In this document: positions 60,775 through 64,000 of the stretch, in pieces
How the letters are laid out: each line of letters opens with the position of its first letter
Position numbering within the stretch: position 1 is the stretch's first letter
The notes under the pieces: model-generated
Told to the model about the DNA's origin: nothing
The model's database searches: none
Seen by the model: only the letters and a program-made list of their open reading frames with translations
Translations under genes and position numbers: made by a program
Assembly (NCBI RefSeq): GCF_030464365.1
Contig: NZ_VCYI01000014.1
Coordinates: 23,392-87,391, forward strand
Direction: 5' to 3'
DNA length: 64,000 nucleotides
DNA from: Methanoculleus methanifontis
GTDB lineage: Archaea > Halobacteriota > Methanomicrobia > Methanomicrobiales > Methanoculleaceae

Positions 60775-61548
60775 ATGGTCATGCGGGTGCGGATTGCCGG
60801 AATCGCTCTGGCCATCCTCTGCCTCGCACTGCTGCCGTCTGCCGCATGTGCTACTGCCGTTCAGGACGCATATCCGGAGAAGGTGCCGTTGGATCCGATG
60901 CCGGTGTACGTCTGGAATCTCCCCCTGGAGATTGTTATTCTCGGACTCGTATCCATATTCGTTCCGGTGCTTTTTATCCCGATGCAGCTTGTATTCTCGC
61001 TGCTCACATGGTTGCATTTCGGCCATAAGAGGGTCCTGCACAATAACGTCCTTGAGAACGAAACCCGGAATGCAATGTACCTATGCATACGCGATAATCC
61101 GGGAATCAATACAAGCTCTCTCTCCCGGTTGCTCGGGATGAATATCGGAACCCTCCGCTACCACGTAGAGATGTTATGCAGGATGGGAACGGTCGTCCCC
61201 GAGCCGAACTGCAGAGGTATGAGATATTACGTCGACACGGGCGCCTGTTCTGATCTGGAACGAAAGGTGGCGGGATATCTCAACGAGCAGTCAAAGAGTC
61301 GGATACTCAATATCGTTTTGCAACACCCGGGAAGCACGAGAAAAGAGATCGCGTCCCGGCTCATAATGTCGGGCGCGAACGTCACCTGGCATATGAAACC
61401 GCTGCTCCGGGACAGCATTGTCAGAGACGAGAAGAAAGGACGGTTCGTACGCTACTACCTCTGCGCCGATGCGAAAGAGTGTGTACAAGCCCACGGATCG
61501 TGGAAGCCCACGATCGCCGGGGGGCGTGTGTCCGGCACCGGTATCTGA
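60775..61548 (+). CDS. Membrane-anchored double winged-helix regulator
   Basis: Protein of 257 aa. It has an N-terminal signal-anchor (GIALAILCLALLPSAACA), a short extracellular stretch, a second membrane segment near residues 50-78, then two winged helices in the cytosol: GINTSSLSRLLGMNIGTLRYHVEML near residue 105 and STRKEIASRLIMSGANVTWHMKPLL near 185. This one-component layout is common in methanogenic archaea. The ATG at 60775 is about 26 bases after a box A (TCTTTTTATTG). The ATG two codons later is also possible. It may sense surface conditions and control the secreted genes around it. Confidence 0.83.
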   Translation: MVMRVRIAGIALAILCLALLPSAACATAVQDAYPEKVPLDPMPVYVWNLPLEIVILGLVSIFVPVLFIPMQLVFSLLTWLHFGHKRVLHNNVLENETRNAMYLCIRDNPGINTSSLSRLLGMNIGTLRYHVEMLCRMGTVVPEPNCRGMRYYVDTGACSDLERKVAGYLNEQSKSRILNIVLQHPGSTRKEIASRLIMSGANVTWHMKPLLRDSIVRDEKKGRFVRYYLCADAKECVQAHGSWKPTIAGGRVSGTGI

Positions 61549-61652
61549 TTGCCGTTCGACAGTTCTCCATAACTACACCGTTTGCCTCTTTTCCCGGATC
61601 GCCCCGCGGCTTATCGAGGATGTGTTCAGAGTCTCCGGGCGCCGCCTGCACG

Positions 61653-62345
61653 TCATGCATGGACGACGGAGTCGGCCCGGGCGATCTCCTGCTCGGGGAA
61701 GAGGATGATGTGATCCGATATGCTCTCTGCGGTCGTAATCCCGCCCGACTGCCCGATCTCCGGGAAGATCTCGATCATATGCCGGGAGGCTTCGGAAGAG
61801 AACGTGGCCTCCTTCAGGGGACGAAGCGATCCGTCCGCGAAGGCGTACAGGTCGCCGTTGGTTTTGTTGTAGGTCATTGGACCGTCGTGTTTGAACGTCG
61901 TGAGCGTTATATTGTATTCTCCGTGAGTGAGATCGTCAAACTCGATCCTGTCGACCTCGCGTAATATGGCGAGGGGATGTACCCCCTGCATGGGGAAGTC
62001 AAATATCTGGTCGTTATAATACACGTTGCCGCTCTGGTGGACATATACCTCGTACGCGTGCTCCTCCCCGTCTACGTAGCCGATCCAGTGGAGTCCGGTG
62101 CACTGCACTGTTCCGTCTTTGTCGATATACTGGTTCAGCTGGATGAGCACGGCCGACTCGTTCGAAAACGCCTGCTCCTGTGCAAGCGTATTCCAGAGGT
62201 CAACCAGATCGGGTCGGCACTCCCGGGCGTCGAAAGAGATATGCATCTCTCCCCTGGTGACCTCGGGTTGCTCGGGCATGTAGAAGTAATGCACAAAGAC
62301 GAGAGTGATGAGGATGCTCCAGATGACAATCTGGCTCTTTTTCAT
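61653..62345 (-). CDS. Signal-anchored extracellular protein, unknown
   Basis: Protein of 230 aa with one N-terminal membrane helix (QIVIWSILITLVFVHYFYM) and a soluble part outside. No family is recognised. The soluble part is strand-rich, with EEHAYEVYVHQSGNVYYNDQ and an unusual number of acidic residues. A GGAGGT site directly precedes the ATG at 62345. It is divergent from the cysteine-rich secreted gene; the 489 bases between them carry that gene's motif and leader. Confidence 0.7.
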   Translation of the reverse strand: MKKSQIVIWSILITLVFVHYFYMPEQPEVTRGEMHISFDARECRPDLVDLWNTLAQEQAFSNESAVLIQLNQYIDKDGTVQCTGLHWIGYVDGEEHAYEVYVHQSGNVYYNDQIFDFPMQGVHPLAILREVDRIEFDDLTHGEYNITLTTFKHDGPMTYNKTNGDLYAFADGSLRPLKEATFSSEASRHMIEIFPEIGQSGGITTAESISDHIILFPEQEIARADSVVHA

Positions 62346-62616
62346 GGGACCTCCGGATAGGAGCGTCCTGGTTTCGACGGGTTTTTGTACGGGTTGAAGG
62401 TACTGTCACTCATGGCTGATACAGTTTATGCAATCGGCCGGCAGGCCTGCCTGTCTATCGACAGAACCCGGTAGTTCGGGTGCAGGGCGCGCGCAAGTGC
62501 GGCAGTCTGAGGCTGCTGCGTCCTGTACGGCATTACCGCCGTGAGAATGGGTTCTCTCCTGTGCCCTCGTCTTCCGGGGAGGGTTCTCTCCGTTCATTTT
62601 CGGCAAATATCTGCGG

Positions 62617-62639
62617 ACGTGTAAATGAATCTGACAGAA
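62617..62639 (+). promoter_or_regulatory. Bipartite motif ACGTGTAAA-N7-GACAGAA, copy 3
   Basis: ACGTGTAAA (62617-62625), seven bases, GACAGAA (62633-62639), followed by TTTCTAAATAG. As in copy 1, GCGGACGTG leads into the motif, and the long leader follows. Confidence 0.65.
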
Positions 62640-62649
62640 TTTCTAAATA

Positions 62650-62834
62650 GCTCTGTGTTCAAGCCATTGTGTGGACGCTTTGAAACAGCGTCCGCAAAAG
62701 TGTGGGGCTGCCCATCCCTGGTTGACGACCGGATGACGCGCCCCGCATGCCCAGAGGCAAAGGGAACGTACGCGTTCTGCGTACTTAAATATGTGCCTCT
62801 TTTGCCTCCTGGGAAAGAAACAGGAGGAAAGCAA
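62650..62834 (+). promoter_or_regulatory. Long conserved leader of the cysteine-rich gene
   Basis: Homologous to 56440-56608. It contains a perfect 7-bp hairpin GGACGCT...AGCGTCC (62673-62693), the block GAGGCAAAG that can pair with TTTTGCCTC, GTACTTAAATATG between them, and AGGAGGAAAGCAA before the ATG. CTTAAATATG could also serve as a second box A about 40-50 bases before the start codon. Confidence 0.55.
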
Positions 62835-63596
62835 ATGAACAGAAACATTGGAATGCGGGCACTCTCCGCGCTTCTCGCCGTGCTGCTGGTGAGCGTGGGC
62901 GTTGTGCCGGTGATGGCGTGCGAGCCCGGAACACCTTGCGGCGATGCCAAACAAGACATGCAAAAAACTGATCTGTCGGGCCTGGAGAAGTACGAGGCTG
63001 TTGCTTCTGCACTGAATTTGGACGATGTGCGAAAACTCTCAGAGATCCCGCGTTCCGAAGATCTGAGTAAGATTGTCGAGAATGCTGAGACATTCTCTCT
63101 CGATAAAGAACTTGAAGATGGATCCATCAATCATATGACGGCTGTAGTACTGCCCGTTGAATCCGTTATCGAAAAAGGCGGCTCTGTCCAGATATCAAAC
63201 GTCGTTGCCGTCTGGGATAGCGACAATACTCGGGTACTCAAGTACACAAACACGTATCAGAATGGGTCCCTGTATAAACTCACGTTCGCTAGAATCGGCA
63301 GCAATGGAGATGTCCTTGAAGAAATTATCGTCGACGGAGGTTCCCTGGTCGAGGGCATGCCAGAGCAGTTCATTACGACAGCTGAGGATGATGATTATTG
63401 GCCTTGCGTAGGCGAGTGTATCATCGGAGATTGTATCTGTGCGATTGTAGGAACTACCTGCCCCGGGCTGCCACTCTGCGACGTCTGTGTAATTCTGCTG
63501 CGGCCCTGCGCTGCTCTGCCGAGTGCAGTTTCTTGTGCACCTGCCGCGGCTTGTCTGGGGATAGAGGTAGCATGGTGTATGGGGCAATGTATGTGA
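62835..63596 (+). CDS. Secreted cysteine-rich protein, halocin-C8-like layout
   Basis: Protein of 253 aa. A signal peptide (LSALLAVLLVSVGVVPVMA) is followed by about 160 hydrophilic residues and a C-terminal 63-residue tail with 12 cysteines (from Cys191 in YWPCVGECIIGDC to the last residues GQCM). The cysteines are spaced among hydrophobic stretches such as CAIVGTTCPGLPLC. This is the layout of the halocin C8 precursor, in which the N-terminal part gives immunity and the Cys-rich C terminus is the released antimicrobial peptide. Homology is inferred from layout, not proven. A secreted structural or metal-binding protein is the alternative. Confidence 0.72.
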   Translation: MNRNIGMRALSALLAVLLVSVGVVPVMACEPGTPCGDAKQDMQKTDLSGLEKYEAVASALNLDDVRKLSEIPRSEDLSKIVENAETFSLDKELEDGSINHMTAVVLPVESVIEKGGSVQISNVVAVWDSDNTRVLKYTNTYQNGSLYKLTFARIGSNGDVLEEIIVDGGSLVEGMPEQFITTAEDDDYWPCVGECIIGDCICAIVGTTCPGLPLCDVCVILLRPCAALPSAVSCAPAAACLGIEVAWCMGQCM

Positions 63597-63633
63597 ACCA
63601 GGGTAGCCCCATCATTCTTTTTTTAAGGTGGAT

Positions 63634-63933
63634 ATGATGGTGGTACAAAGGGACTCTCAATCCATATTGGCTATTGTAGTAATCGGACTCATTTGTTCCG
63701 GTTGTGTAAGTACAGACATTAGTTCTGGTACACCTCTGGAAATAGCCATAGAGAAACAGCAAAATATCGAAAATTTAGCGTATATTGAAATACTTACTTT
63801 GAACATAGTCAACGAAACGAGGGCAATTGAATATGACGTACTTTTACAGAAACCAGATAGATTTCGAAAGATTGGCTCTGTTGAATTCCTTCCAGACAAC
63901 GACAATCACGACTGTTTGTACTGCCTTCGTTAG
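63634..63933 (+). CDS. Lipoprotein, LolA-like, apparently truncated
   Basis: ORF of about 99 aa with a lipoprotein signal (ILAIVVIGLICSGC, lipobox ICSGC) followed by IEYDVLLQKPDRFRK, which resembles the start of archaeal outer-membrane-lipoprotein-sorting (LolA-like) surface proteins of about 250-350 aa. The frame ends soon after, in the unrelated-looking HDCLYCLR. Either this is a short lipoprotein or the 5' part of a broken gene. It follows the cysteine-rich gene by 37 bases, has AAGGTGG before the start and is markedly AT-rich. An immunity role is possible but unsupported. Confidence 0.5.
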   Translation: MMVVQRDSQSILAIVVIGLICSGCVSTDISSGTPLEIAIEKQQNIENLAYIEILTLNIVNETRAIEYDVLLQKPDRFRKIGSVEFLPDNDNHDCLYCLR

Positions 63934-64000
63934 GTTATGGAGGATCACTTTGATCTTGATCTCTTTGACCTGGTACCAGTATTTTCGTGCCTTTAGTTCC

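Overview
The window is archaeal and most likely comes from a high-GC methanogen of the order Methanomicrobiales, with Methanoculleus the best guess. It carries a TATA-binding protein, an MCM helicase, two RFC small subunits, aIF1A, NMD3, pantoate kinase plus phosphopantothenate synthetase, archaeal CoaBC, and the archaeal dihydroneopterin aldolase used for tetrahydromethanopterin. Many genes have an archaeal box A about 25 bases before the start codon and no leader. No methanogenesis gene lies in the window, so the genus is inference.

Layout. 1-5.2 kb: a glycosyltransferase/FAD oxidoreductase pair, an epoxide-hydrolase-like protein and two tandem flavodoxin-ferredoxins. 5.4-11.7 kb: a sodium/solute symporter with its tiny accessory subunit, a double zinc ribbon protein, an Lrp-regulator operon, ThiD and an AIR-synthase-like protein. 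11.8-15.2 kb: an MNT/HepT module whose HepT gene is broken by a 52-bp palindromic insertion, a serpin, a membrane-tailed ArsR-type regulator with a palindrome over its promoter, and a field of short palindromic repeats. 15.2-23 kb: a tightly overlapping minus-strand run that starts with MptD and contains the archaeal CoA pathway (PPS, pantoate kinase, CoaBC), a Taw2-like tRNA enzyme, NMD3 and a divergent RFC small subunit. 23-24.6 kb: two unrelated HicAB modules. 24.7-33.2 kb: replication and repair genes (intein-bearing MCM, RFC small subunit, RPA-like protein, phosphoesterase, Lhr helicase). 33.3-33.7 kb: a 345-bp MITE-like element with perfect 16-bp inverted ends. 33.9-41.8 kb: TBP, acyl-CoA synthetase, tRNA-Leu(CAG), TrmO, a DUF2795 protein, an RRM protein, a candidate structured RNA, aIF1A with an apparent CTG start, a DUF2121 protein, a HAMP/roadblock pair and a KGG-like repeat protein. 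41.8-53.1 kb: a glycogen cluster (glgP; malQ, GH57, glgB, glgA, GH57). 53.3-55.6 kb: a large PLP decarboxylase. 55.6-64 kb: an accessory region of secreted proteins, an IS4 remnant and gene fragments.

The most unusual part is the last 8 kb. Two secreted proteins with unrelated mature parts (a transglutaminase-like enzyme and a cysteine-rich, halocin-C8-like protein) share one upstream motif, one long structured leader and one signal peptide. A third secreted protein shares the motif, and a membrane-anchored double winged-helix regulator sits between them. A second theme is a family of small modular palindromes that builds intergenic elements and has also broken a toxin gene.
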